Part shown: positions 26,211-37,736 of the stretch, in pieces
Numbering within the stretch: the first letter of the stretch is position 1
Layout of the letters: each line of letters begins with the position of its first letter
Assembly: GCA_961205875.1 (NCBI GenBank)
Contig: OY540817.1
Span: 14,047,001-14,111,000, forward strand
DNA: 64,000 nt
Direction of reading: 5' to 3'
From: Sialis fuliginosa
Lineage: Eukaryota; Arthropoda; Insecta; Megaloptera; Sialidae
Notes under the pieces: model-generated
Seen by the model: the letters and a program-made list of their open reading frames with translations, nothing else
The model's database searches: none
Told to the model about the DNA's origin: nothing
Position numbers and translations under genes: made by a program

Positions 26211-27797
26211 TTAAGAAGTGCTTTCGTTATGTAAATCAAATTCTTTATGAAGTTCACCAACTGTAACACCTTTCATTGAAGCCAAAGCACCGAGAACTAC
26301 TTGTGCTGCATCTTTAATATCATTGTATTCATGTAGAGCTTTCATTCGTTGATTTAAACTGTCTTCTGTTACACTACAAGAGTTTAAATAGAATAATTAT
26401 ATACACAAGTTTAAAAAGTATATTAAAATATACAGAATGTTAAAAAAAAATGACAGAAATTTTAAAGTTAGACAATGCAAACTAAAATAAATCAAAAAAT
26501 TTCAATTAACAGTAATTCCAACACCAGTAAGTTTAACTCACGATAAACATAGAATTAAAGTTTTTATTAAAAAAATTTACAACAGGTTTCATGAAAAAAG
26601 CTGTGAAATACTAACTCGCTCTGAATTGTTGAGTTTTAGTCAATACTATAATACAGCCTTAAAATTTCAAACATTTATCTTTTACACTATATTAAATATG
26701 TACATGTAATTTTGATATAATTTCGAACCCTGATAATTTATACCAACATTTAAAATTTTAATTACAGATCGAGATATGTAAGTTATAGCATGTACAGAAT
26801 AATAAATGATTTGTAATAATTAATGCATAATCTACATTGTAATAAAATAAATCAATATACAGAATGATTCAGCACTGTCGTGCCAAACTTGAACAGTAAA
26901 TCGAGAAAAATATTTTAAGTAAAAAACTTCATATGAACATGTGCCTGGAAATTTTTCATCCCCCCAAAGATTTTGCCCAAAAATAGTTTTTATTTAATCA
27001 GGGTGTCCACTGGTTTTTGGAAATAAAATTCCCTGACTTTTCCCTTACTTTCCCTGACCACAGATTAAAAATTCCCTGACTCGGAGCAAGAATGTGCAAA
27101 AATAAAACTTTTTTTTGTCATAACTTGAAAATTTTACACTTTCTAAAAAAAATTAATAAATTCCCTGACTTTTCAGAATTTTAAATAAATTCCCTGACCA
27201 CCTTAGGTATCCCTGACTTTTCCCTGACTTTCCAGAAAGTGGACACCCTGTTAATATCTTGAGAACCTATTGTCATACAGTTATAAAATTTGATAACCGG
27301 TTTAGTATTAATAATTAATCAATTTTCATCTAGTATTTTCTTTAATTTTTTCCTGTGTTGGACACTTATATAAGATTATAAGACAAAATACACAAAAATA
27401 TACTTTGCTCATTTGTCATAGGATAAACTGTTTACGAGAAATATCGATACAAAAGAAAGCATGCAGAATTTTGATTAATACAGATGCTTTCCAATCACAA
27501 GTTCATATAAAGTTTTTTATTTAAAATATTTTTCTCAATTTATTGTTCAAGTTTGGTACGATAGTGCTGAATCACCTGTATATGTAATTTGATATTTATA
27601 CAAATAAATTCTTTCTATAAAAAATAAATAAAATATGTGTTTCAGTATTTTAAACCTGCTTTTTAACTAAGTTTAAAATAAAATAATACTTACTTCTGGC
27701 TTACAAGTATTTGAATACTTTTATCCAATTCTTTTTCTTTCTTTTTTGCTTCTAATATTTCAGCAATGAGGTACTCCTCCTTAAATTTATCTGACAT
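26211..27797 (-). CDS. SWI5: Swi5-like DNA recombination/repair protein, 88 aa
   Basis: Two coding exons on the minus strand, 27797-27694 and 26373-26211, join in frame (267 bp with stop) through a GT-AG intron of 1.3 kb. The first half is a lysine/glutamate-rich coiled coil (AEILEAKKKEKELDKSIQ). The second half carries the Swi5 signature: LHEYNDIKDAAQVVLGALA, then MKGVTVGELHKEFDL. In yeast and mammals Swi5 pairs with Sfr1/Mei5 and stimulates Rad51/Dmc1 strand exchange; that role is inferred here. The protein is as short as fission-yeast Swi5 and lacks the long N-terminus of vertebrate homologs. The ATG follows an acceptor-like TTTTATAG directly, so a 5' noncoding exon probably lies upstream; a donor GTAAGTAC at 27998-27991 could end it. 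TTTATT at 26152-26157 may be the poly(A) signal. Confidence 0.9.
26870..27578. mobile_element. Tc1/mariner-like element in the Swi5 intron
   Basis: Inverted ends CAGAATGATTCAGCACTGTC and CAGGTGATTCAGCACTATCG sit between TA dinucleotides (26868-26869 and 27579-27580). The inverted repeats run about 75 bp and include ATATTTTAAGTAAAAAACTT. The interior holds a second, unrelated element (26999-27250). No transposase frame is left. Confidence 0.85.
26999..27250. mobile_element. Nested repeat element rich in TTCCCTGACTTTTCC motifs
   Basis: The ends are CAGGGTGTCCACT and its inverse AGTGGACACCCTG. Inside, forms of TTCCCTGACTTTTCC or TTCCCTGACC occur repeatedly, separated by short AT-rich stretches. 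It lies wholly inside the mariner-like element, so it inserted later. A partial copy in the opposite orientation occupies 63869-64000. Confidence 0.85.
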
Positions 27798-28776
27798 CTA
27801 TAAAAACAATAATTATAATCAATTATTGTTGCCAAATATGTACATGAATTCATTTATTATTGTTATAAAATTTACTGTTTGTACATAAAATATTTCATAT
27901 ATATATTAAATTATAAAAGCAAATAAAAAAGTAGTTCTACAGGTTTTTTTTATGTATACAGAAAATTACCTGAATGGTATTGTATTATTTGTACTTACAT
28001 ATTTCAAATTAACTATATAAAAAATCATCTTTGTTTACATTATTATTTATTACTTTAAAAAATTGTCGTCTAGAAAATTATAATCAAAGTGTATTAATAA
28101 AATATAAATATCAATATATTGAATATTTTTTTATATAATAAAAATTTCTAATACATTATTTCTTTTACAAAATATATGTATCTAAAAAATTACATATTAT
28201 ATACTTATGTAGAATGTAATGAATTCGTGGTCATTAATTTTTTAAAGCAAATAGTATCATATATACTTATTATGTATTAAATGTTAATACTCTACGATTG
28301 TATTTCCTATCTTTATTAATATCTCTCTGTATTAACATTTATTTATTTGGATTCAATCTTTTATAAATCCCATAACCAAAATACAATTTTTTGTATCAAA
28401 ATTCCATAAAATAATTTCATCATGCATAGCAAAAAAAAAGAAGCATATGCTAATAGTTTATTTAAACAAAGCATTCTCTAAAGTAAATATAATTAGTTCA
28501 TTATTATACCAAAGCCAGAAGGTTTAAAAGATAAGATACAATAATTGAAGTACCATGCTAAACTATATGTATTAATTATATCGATATAAACAGCATAGAT
28601 TCTTTATCTATTATTACTAAACAAATCAATTAATCTAATAACAGATAATGCATTAAAATTCCATTAAATATGAGTGCTTAAACCATTAATTTGTAATATT
28701 ATCCTTAGAGGTTTCGTTGTCAGTATTAACGTAAAATTAATATTATGTATACATTTTTATAATTATTTTATATAAT
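27798..28776. promoter_or_regulatory. Divergent region between Swi5 and TRPA
   Basis: About 1 kb of very AT-rich DNA separates the two start codons, which point away from each other. It probably contains both promoters and the first Swi5 exon (ending near 27999). No clear TATA box or shared motif stands out against the AT background. Confidence 0.4.
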
Positions 28777-31700
28777 ATGGCTTCAAGTGGGTATATACCA
28801 ATTTCTACAACAGAAGATGATTATAGAAAGGATTTACAACTGTCTACGCAATGTAGTATAGATGGGTTTAAAACTCCTAGCACTCGTAGTCCTTCACCAA
28901 GAAACCATGTGTGCCAGTGGCAAAGGGATGAAAGGCGACAAGCCAGATTAAATACAAAATTATTGTATTGTGTCGAAAATGGTTGTTTCAAGGGTGTTAA
29001 AAAGTAAGTACAATAGAACTCATTTATAGCATCATTAACGAGACTGCTATAATCTTAGCAAGTTATTATAATTTATATCCATACTGCTTCCAAACTAATA
29101 CAATAGATGCCAGTTATTATATTCATCAGCCACTCGCATGAATATTTTGCCAGTTTTTGGAATCACATCGCTAGTTACTATGATCAAAAATTCACATCAA
29201 ACTTATAAAAGCTGCAAAAATATTAGAGCCACCATAAAATTACATCCTATCTATAAAATTTAATTACCTTAGCTTAGGGTTTTTTCAATATTACTGGTTA
29301 ACATAAAGTTTTCTCTCTTACCCTTAAATTTGCTGTATGTATCGATATCAATCAATACGTTTTGTTTTATTTATTTCATGATTTGTTTATTTAATTAAAT
29401 AAAAAAAAAAATAACAAACTCCACTTAAATGTTTTTAAAAATAGCAAATAAAATACTGAGTAATTTATTTTTTACTCATAAAGTAATTTCCACCTGAATC
29501 CCTCATATCTAGAAGAGCTACGATTTAAATATACATATAGTCAATTTTAAAGTATACTTGTTTATGGATTCAAATAAAACAAGTTGAAAAAACAACAATA
29601 TGACAGTAAATTAAATTTTACCCATAAAATAAAACTACTTGCACGATTTGAAGCTACAGTGGTGATTTTTTTTAAATTCTTAGTTTTTGGTATTTTTTTG
29701 GTTCTGAAGATGTCTACTATAATGCGTGATAAAATTTTTATACTTTAAACTTTCCCAGAGCTTTGGACAGTGGTGCCAATGTAAACTCCGTAATCCGCAA
29801 GACCCGTATGACCGCCCTACAGATCGCTGCACTGATGGGGTTCTCTGACATCCTAGCAGAGCTTGTATCTCGTGGTGCCGACATACAGGCATGTGACATG
29901 CGTGGTCAGAACGTTGCACACTACATTGCATACTACGGACATGCCGCTTGCATGAATCTGGTGCTTAGCCGCAACGGATCAGAGGGTATTATGAATAAAC
30001 GGATAGAGACAGTTCCTGAAGAGCAGTTACCGATATTATCACGGTTTGTGCTACATAACTGGGATTATGATTGTAGTAATATTGAAAGTTTGGTATGTGG
30101 GACAATAAGTAACATTTATTAGAGAGAATTGACTATACTAATGCTATCTTTCTTAGATTCCAACATTTGAATCTGGAAGTACCCCTTTACATGTAGCATG
30201 TCAACACTGCAATCTCAGTATTGTAGAATCATTATTGAAAATGAAGGCAGACCACTCAATAGAGAATGATCTAGGAAATTTACCATTAAATGTGGTGGGC
30301 GAAGCATTTTTAAATAACAATGAAAATAGCGCTGATTTTACATGGTACGTACATATTTTAAATACCAAAATATAAGTGATTTAACAAATACTAACAAATT
30401 AATAATGAATAATGAATGTATATATTAGATAAATTAGAGCCACAATACCTAAATTTGACACTGACTAGTCATTATATTGTTAATATTTATGCTATAAGTT
30501 GTTACAAAAATTAAAATTCTACTAGATAACACCAAATAAATTATTTTTAGTTTTATCTCTGTGATCAAACTGCTGCTGTCGTCAGGAGCAATATTTAAGG
30601 AATCTTTAAACATCCCCTATCGTATAACCCCTCTTCACACTGCTATAGAGATGGGATGTTGTGAAGCAATTAAATTACTAATTGAAGCATCGGCTGACGC
30701 TGGGAGTTACAATTTAGATGGACAAACTACAATTCATTCGGCAATTCAGAAACAACAAGAAGAAGTATTGAAGTTGTTAATTGATGCAAGAATACAAAAC
30801 CAAGAGCAAGATATAAATATGAGGAATAGGTAATGATATTTGAACACAAAATATTGAGAAAATCAATGATAATATACAATATATTTTCTCATAGCTGCGG
30901 TTTCACTCCACTACAATTGGCTGTTGAAACTCAGTGGGCTTTAGGTATTTCACTACTTCTAGAAGCTGGCTGTGATATAACAGAGACATCACACGGAGGT
31001 GACACTGCATTACACCTCGCAGCGGCAACGGGGAATATCAGCCTGCTTGAAGAAATCTTAGACATCCTCAGGTCTAAAGAGGTTTGTCATTTAATATACA
31101 AGTTAAATATTTAAATAATAATACAAATATAGCAGGCATCGGTTATCGTGTTCACACTTGTTCCACATTAACCGAAAGTAGGTACTTATATTTCAATTGT
31201 TTTTTCCCACCACAAAAACTACCAATTACTCAATATTTAAATAAAAACTAAACTAATTAAATTAATTACTTTACAGCAGCCTTTCATTTAATTCGTTCAA
31301 TTTACTAATACTTTGATATTAAAAGTAAAAAATAAAGCAAATATATATACATTTTTTTCATTTTTAAGGTAATTAATCTTCAAAACATTAACAACGAAAC
31401 CCCATTACTATGTGCCATAAAAAGTGGTAATCTCAGCTGTGTCCAGTTGCTTCTAAAAGCTGATGCAGACGTTAGTATCGAGTTACCTAACAACATGACC
31501 GTTCTACATCGCACAGCTGAGTATGGACACTCAGATATATTAAGTGAACTTCTTACAACCACTTTTCCCGATAAAAACTGGATAAATAAAATAGACACTT
31601 CTCATTCTTCAGGTAAAATTAAGAACATCATTTATTTGGAATGAACCAAAAATTAAATATTCATGTATCATTTATAGGTATGGCCGCATTACACTTAGCT

Positions 31701-33853
31701 GCATACATGGGAAAGACTGAATGTGTAAAAGTTTTGTTAGAGAATGGGTGCGATATTAGAGTACACACGAACCCAGAACCCCACGATTCATCTACAGCTT
31801 TACACCTTGCATCTGGGAGTGGGCATGCAGATGTTGTTTCTCTTTTATTGCATTATGATCAGAGATTAGTCTATGAGGGTAATGGTAAGTTATGTTATAG
31901 TACCATTTTACATTTTGTTTATTTTTCTTAAAGTTAATTACTTTAAAAGTAAAGGTGGTACAAAATAATAGTTACAAATCATTACACGTTTTTATAGGTT
32001 TAGAATGGACAGCACTCCATGTAGCAGCATTTAACGGACACAGGGATTGCATAAAAGAGCTTTTAGATAAAGGAGCCGATCTTTCAATTAATGTTTACAA
32101 TGCGGTTAGAAGCATTGATCAAACTGGAGTTGATATGATAATGCAAAATATTTCAAGACCTACGGAATTCTTAGAAGAAATATTTGATGCATGTATTGAA
32201 GTTAATGATTATGCTATATCTGACCCTCACTGCGTAATTAATGTAAAGTATGAAATATTAACTCCTAAAAGTAGTAAACCCGAAGAAATGAAAGTTATGA
32301 AAGCTTTGATGAATACCGGTAACAGATTCGGTCAAAAAAGGTACAATTTTTACATCTATTTTTTATACATGACTAATTAATTGATTCATAATTTAGATTA
32401 TTGCTACATCCAGTAATAGAAAGTTTCTTATACCTCAAATGGAAATGTTTGTGTCCGTTTTTTTATACAATTTTAGTTCTCTATTCATTATTTGTGCTAT
32501 CGCTTACAATAGTAGCAACTTCTGCATATTATTTCGAAGTTGCAGAACCAACCGACACATTTATTATAATAAACAGAGAGATATGGACATGGGTTTTAGG
32601 GATTTCACTCATCATCATTGTACTGCAGGTAATACTTTTTTTTAAAGCATTAGCATAAAATAAATTCATTTGAAAAATTTTTTTGTTTGTTCATAGGAAA
32701 TACTACATGCCGTAGAACATTTCAGAAAATATATCCGAGAGTTGGAAACTTGGGTAAAGTGGGGCTCGTTTTTTCTTTCGTTTTTGGTTTTAGTTGTTGA
32801 CCATACGAAACACTACTGGCACGATTGGCCTCGACATATAACAACTGTTGCAGTTCTGTTAACATGGATGGAGTTGATGTTTCTTTTGTCACGATTCCCT
32901 GATTGGGGATACTATGTTTTGATGTTTTTTAAAGTGACAGGAAATGTTGTAAAGGTAATCATTATGGTCATTTATTTGGTTTTTAGGAATTACAACTGAC
33001 AATATTTTTTTAGGTTTTACTAACTTTTGGATTCTTAGTGATTGGGTTTTCATTCAGTTTTCTGATAGAATTTCGAGCGGATTCACCTTTTTCAAATCCT
33101 TGGGAGGCGATTGTCAAAACAATGGTAATGATGACAGCTGAATTTGATTATGCAGATCTTTTCAGTAAAGATAATAAAGAAGACATAACAAATTCGTTTG
33201 TAGTGGGTCGAATTGTATTCATAGTATTTTTAGTTCTGGCTTCAATAGTACTCATGAATCTCATGGTAGGTTTAGCAGTAAGTGACATCAATGACTTAGA
33301 AATACAAGGAAAAATTCAGAGACTTGTTAAACAAGTAGATTTCCTCAGTGCGCTTGACAGAGTTGTGAAAAATAAAATAATAGAGAAGTTTTGTCCAGAA
33401 GACATCTTACAAAAGCCTACAAAAAAAATAGATTTAGCTGAAGGTCTAATAATATACCCTGGCCGACCATTGCGCACAACGTTTAAAAGAATTCCGTTGA
33501 TTCTTAAAGAAGAGATAGTTGAAAAAGCAATGCAGCAAATCAAAAAAGAAGAAGAAATATCTATGCAAATGATAAAAGACATGATCGAAACAATGGGGGA
33601 GAATATCATTAATAAAATAACAAGTAATAAAAAAATTATAGAAGCAACACCTCAATTAAGAATGGCAAAACATTTAGAGACAGTGTCTATACTGAATGAA
33701 GTTAAAGCAAAATTAGATGAAATGGAAAATAGGTTTTTCAAAGCACAGCCAATGTTTTTGAAAAATTCTATAAAACTTGAGAGTATAGATGATAGAATAG
33801 GTAAAATTGAATCAAATTTAAATAATTTGTTGCAATTGTGTAAAAAAGGATAA
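28777..33853 (+). CDS. TRPA-family cation channel, 11 exons, 1112 aa
   Basis: Exons: 28777-29003, 29759-30092, 30157-30344, 30551-30829, 30895-31081, 31369-31612, 31678-31884, 31998-32340, 32397-32628, 32697-32954, 33014-33853. All junctions are GT-AG and in phase, total 3339 bp with stop. Several introns are only 56-113 bp. The N-terminal two thirds (about residues 70-640) are tandem ankyrin repeats, seen as repeated TPLH, TALHLAA and ELLDKGAD motifs. Six membrane segments follow (about 680-960). The pore-loop region reads MMTAEFDY (about 872-879), then the sixth helix VLMNLMVGLAVSDI. The C-terminus is a charged, heptad-like coiled coil (about 1030-1110). TRPA channels are cation-permeable sensors of heat, irritants or touch. 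The overall form fits the insect painless/pyrexia/water-witch/TRPA5 group, but I cannot choose among them. AATAAA lies at 33872. Confidence 0.95.
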
Positions 33854-33924
33854 ACATGATTTATAAATTAAAATAAATGATTACAATATATTTATACCTA
33901 CATACAAAAAGTATTTTTACTTAC

Positions 33925-34467
33925 CTGACAATAATTTTTCAAGAATAGCTAAAAAATATATATAGGTTAGAATTGTTTTATAATAAGTACATAGCACAAA
34001 TCACATAGTATATTTATTAGACAGATAGCTGTTTATAATAAATATTTTTATTATGTACTATTCACAAACTTTTTTCACAAGATACAAATATTAATTAGTT
34101 AAAACTATTTTATAAAATGTCATATGATTATCTACATACATAAACGTTTATTTATTTTTTAATACATATAAACTTATATCACGTGACATTTTCACAACAA
34201 TCAACGAGTATGTATTAATCGTTGTCAAAATAATTGTTTGTACTGAACAAAATATCATAGTTATTGTTCTGTGATCATAGGTAATATACTAATAGGTAAT
34301 ATCATAAATAATTTAGTGCTCATTATGTTTAATAAGAAAATATAAATCATTAAATTAGTAAGTACAGAAATTTTTAACTAATATTACTTAGTTTATGTAC
34401 TTACCATAATTAATATAATTCTGTCTGGTTAGAGCAATCTTTACGTACTCTATAATCTGTGGCAAAG
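33925..34467 (-). other. Two in-frame minus-strand exon-like segments, gene unknown
   Basis: Segment A (34467-34405, 63 bp) lies between an acceptor CCCCCAG and a donor GTAAGTAC. Segment B (33948-33925, 24 bp) lies between TTTTTTAG and GTAAGTAA. Both start and end in phase 1. Joined, they give 28 uninterrupted codons reading LPQIIEYVKIALTRQNY followed by INYAILEKLLS. The next exon in this direction would have to lie antisense to, or beyond, the TRPA gene. I could not extend the frame with certainty in either direction. I do not recognise the peptide, and chance splice-like signals remain possible. Confidence 0.35.
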
Positions 34468-34639
34468 CTGGGGGTTAATACATGAACAGATTTTAAATTG
34501 TATACTTTTGGCATATAATATTGGTGTATATATAGCGTATATAGGGACATAAGACAACGATAACTCATAATGATATATCGATACTTATATTAAATTACTG
34601 GAGGATTTATACAGATGACTAAAAAAAGTACTTACAGGA

Positions 34640-34800
34640 CCCCAATTTTTTTTTTTGTTAATCCACTATTGCTGGTGAAAAATTCCGGGTAGCTCCGCGT
34701 TCTACGTTGTCTTCTTGACGTTTCGGTCGAATCCTATCAGCCATCTTCAGGTCTGGTCTGAACTTAGTTCTTTGAACTTCGTTTGATATACATATATACA
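34640..34800. repeat. Dispersed repeat fragment (GACGTTTCGGTCGAATCC type)
   Basis: This patch is GC-richer than its surroundings and contains GACGTTTCGGTCGAATCC, then CAGCCATCTTCAGG. I associate this kind of motif with dispersed transposable-element ends in many animals. A partly similar phrase (CACAAGAAGTCTTCATCAGG) occurs near 42613-42632. No terminal repeat pair was found. Confidence 0.45.
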
Positions 34801-35081
34801 TATATATGTCTTCTTAAAAACTTTGTGCAAAATAATCAATTTGCGTTTGTCTTTGTTGCTCGATTAGATATCAAGTAAAGTATTGGAAACTTTATTTGAT
34901 ACTAAAAGTACTTGGTATCAAAAATATAAAATATTTTACTTACTTATTTTTATTTACTGTAGTATCATTATATGTTATGTCCCTAATTATGTTCATTTGT
35001 GGGGTATAATTAATTAACAAGTACTTTGTTTTTTAATAAATGCATGAGAAATTACATAATAATACAATTAATTAAAATTCA

Positions 35082-37730
35082 TTAAAATCCAGTATCCATC
35101 ATACTTATATCAGAAGAACGTCTATAAGAAAAACCTGGTATTTTTGTATACATATCCCTACATTTTCTTACAAACAAATATACAAAAATCACTGACATCA
35201 CACCAACAGTAACAGATAATGTAATTACATTGTTGTTTGCAATTTTCAAATCAGTTTTTAATTTTACTATTGTCGATTTTAAGTACTCTATTTCTTCCTC
35301 GTCTGTCATTGTTGTAGTGGTAATTGTTGAGGTTGGCATAGGACTAATTGTTGTTTTTTCAGTACTTTTTGTAGGTTCAGTAGGTGAAGACATTGTTGTT
35401 GAAGTGGTACTAGTTGTTATAGTAGTGGAGGTTGTGGTTGTGGTTGTAGTAGTTGTAGTTGTAATTGGTTCAGGAATCAATTCACACGCTTCACCCCTGT
35501 CTCTTGGATAAATATTGGTATCATTAAATGAAAAATACTCGATAGAATAATCATTGACACAAGCTATTCCTTCAATATTTGATTGATTTTCATAAGAAAT
35601 AATATTATCAAACTTATAGTTTATATTGAGCGCTGCAAGATGTGCAAGAATTTGAAATAATCTAGAACATTGCCATTTATTATCATTTAAATTTATATCT
35701 TTTAGATGTATGTTGTAGTAACAAGTAAAAGTTTCAATGTTCATATCTGATATTTGATTGTTACTCAAATCGAACATTTCAAGTGTATTTAAATTTGATA
35801 ACAATTGATCATTAATTTCTGTTATGGTATTGTTAGAAATGTCAAGGTGTTTTAATTTTGCTAACTGGTCAAAAGAACCATCTTCAATATTATCTATCCA
35901 GTTACATTTTAAATATAATTCTTCTAAACTAAATGCAAAACTGTTAGGTGATATTTGACCTAATTTATTATTGTTCAAATTTAATTTCTTTATTCCATCA
36001 TCAAATACATGCGGATGTATTACTTCTATATTTCTGTCCGACAGGTCGAAATATTCTATTGATGATAAACCACTGAAATATTTTGAATATAAAATATTCA
36101 TATTCATTTCAGGTAGTAGTAATTCAGAAACTTTTTCTAAGGATAGAAACGCCATCGGTACAATTTTAGTAATGGGATTTGATTTGATGTTAAGTTTTTC
36201 TAATTGTTTTAAACCATAAAATGCTTTGAATGGTATAAATTTTATTTTATTTTCACTTAAATCTAATGTCTTTAACGAGTCCAAACCCATAAAACTTTCA
36301 GTATATATTATCTCAATATTAAAATTTGATAAATCTAATTCAATAAAAGAACTAAGTCCTTCGAAAAATTCTCTAGTTATAACTTTTATCGATTTTTGAG
36401 AAAACAGTATACTAGTCACTTTATTTAAATACTTAAAAGCTCCACTTTCTACTTCTTTAACATCATTCTGTCTCAAATCTAGATTCTCTACATTGCTTAA
36501 ATCATAAAACATATTTTTGGTAAGTGTATTTAAACTATTTGATGAAAGATTAACGGTTTTCAAATTCTTTGTGTTGTTAAAAGCCCCATAATCAATTCTT
36601 TCAATACCCAAATTATGTAAATTCAATGTTTCTAATAAAACTGAATAAAACGTGCCATTTTCTAGTATTTTAATGTTATTTTGTGAAATATCGAGGTATT
36701 TTAACTTTATATCCAAAAATGAATATGGTGTTAATTTTTCTATGCTACAATTATGTAACGATAATGACTGAACACTACTTTGACTGAATATGTTCATAGG
36801 AAAGATGGTAATTTTGTTATTATTCAACAGTACATTTTGCACTGTTACATTTTCAAATACATTTTCGTCAAAGCTATCAATTTGATTGTTTAAAAATGAT
36901 ACAGCTTCAAGCATTTTCAAATTATAAAAAGTTTCTGTACTTAATTTTTGGATATTGTTATCATTTAAATTGATTATTTTTAAATTAAAAAGATCTCTAA
37001 AAGTATTTCCTGAAATTATACCTATATTATTATTTTGTAAATGCAAGTGTTCCAGACTTTTCAAATTATTTAAAAGCTTCTCAGAAATGCTTGTAATTCT
37101 ATTATACCCTAAATTTAACTCTACAAGGTTTACAAGACCTTCAAATGACTCTTCTTTGAGAGTATGAATTTGTTGATGCGATAAGTCAAGTTTAAATATC
37201 CTATTTTCTTTATGAAAAACGTTGTCTTCAATTGTATTTAATTGATTATAATTCATAATCAACATTTCTAATGGTGTTTCTAGAAATGCATCTGTAGGTA
37301 AAATTTGTAATCTATTACTCGATAGATCCAGTATCTTCAATGACTTCAATCGAGAAAATGTTGCGTTTGTGATTGTTTCAATGAAATTGTCATGTAGATA
37401 CAACTGCTTTAAGTTGTTTAGATCAATAAATGCATCATCTTTAATTTGTATGATGTCATTATTCCCCAAGTTTATTATCTCTAGTGTGATAAGCGTTTCA
37501 TTTGCTGTTTCATTAAATGCATTTGTCTCAATCACATTTATGTGACAGTCCAAGAAATTAACAAATGTTATCAAAGTCGTAGTGATATTGTGTGTGTAGT
37601 TTATAAAATCACTAATTGTACTTTCTTTACATTCAATCATGTCTAGTTTTATATAACATGATTGTTGCGTTGATGATTTAATTGTTGTTAATATGATCCA
37701 TATTAAGATTGATTTGTTATATGGTAACAT
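35082..37730 (-). CDS. LRR membrane protein, intronless coding region, 882 aa
   Basis: The coding region is one open frame with a signal peptide (about 1-22, MLPYNKSILIWIIL...). A cysteine-bearing N-terminal cap (CYIKLDMIECK) follows, then about 25 leucine-rich repeats of the LxxLDLSxNxI type. A C-terminal LRR cap (KWQCSRLFQIL...ACEL) comes next. After it are a threonine-rich stalk (about 752-805), probably O-glycosylated, and a transmembrane helix (about 834-854). The short cytoplasmic tail starts RKCRDMY. It is a cell-surface recognition or adhesion-type protein by architecture; the ligand is unknown. It is paralogous to the gene at 38873-41233. The ATG lies 6 nt after an acceptor (TTTTTTCTAG), indicating a 5' UTR intron (38110-37737). 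The Toll-receptor family is excluded because no TIR domain follows. Confidence 0.92.
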   Translation of the reverse strand: MLPYNKSILIWIILTTIKSSTQQSCYIKLDMIECKESTISDFINYTHNITTTLITFVNFLDCHINVIETNAFNETANETLITLEIINLGNNDIIQIKDDAFIDLNNLKQLYLHDNFIETITNATFSRLKSLKILDLSSNRLQILPTDAFLETPLEMLIMNYNQLNTIEDNVFHKENRIFKLDLSHQQIHTLKEESFEGLVNLVELNLGYNRITSISEKLLNNLKSLEHLHLQNNNIGIISGNTFRDLFNLKIINLNDNNIQKLSTETFYNLKMLEAVSFLNNQIDSFDENVFENVTVQNVLLNNNKITIFPMNIFSQSSVQSLSLHNCSIEKLTPYSFLDIKLKYLDISQNNIKILENGTFYSVLLETLNLHNLGIERIDYGAFNNTKNLKTVNLSSNSLNTLTKNMFYDLSNVENLDLRQNDVKEVESGAFKYLNKVTSILFSQKSIKVITREFFEGLSSFIELDLSNFNIEIIYTESFMGLDSLKTLDLSENKIKFIPFKAFYGLKQLEKLNIKSNPITKIVPMAFLSLEKVSELLLPEMNMNILYSKYFSGLSSIEYFDLSDRNIEVIHPHVFDDGIKKLNLNNNKLGQISPNSFAFSLEELYLKCNWIDNIEDGSFDQLAKLKHLDISNNTITEINDQLLSNLNTLEMFDLSNNQISDMNIETFTCYYNIHLKDINLNDNKWQCSRLFQILAHLAALNINYKFDNIISYENQSNIEGIACVNDYSIEYFSFNDTNIYPRDRGEACELIPEPITTTTTTTTTTTSTTITTSTTSTTMSSPTEPTKSTEKTTISPMPTSTITTTTMTDEEEIEYLKSTIVKLKTDLKIANNNVITLSVTVGVMSVIFVYLFVRKCRDMYTKIPGFSYRRSSDISMMDTGF

Positions 37731-37736
37731 TGTTTT

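Noticed and set aside
26999..27250. CRISPR-like array of CCCTGACTTTTCC units
   Set aside because: Units are irregularly spaced and occur in both orientations. They lie inside a transposon with inverted ends in an animal genome.
27999..28012. 14-bp micro-exon joining the 34.4-kb exons to Swi5
   Set aside because: It fits by phase, but a 14-bp exon across a 6-kb intron containing TRPA is too weak without transcripts. A simple 5' UTR exon ending at 27999 explains the donor.
30561..32380. Separate ankyrin-repeat genes
   Set aside because: All ankyrin-coding frames here join in phase through GT-AG introns to the TRPA membrane domain.
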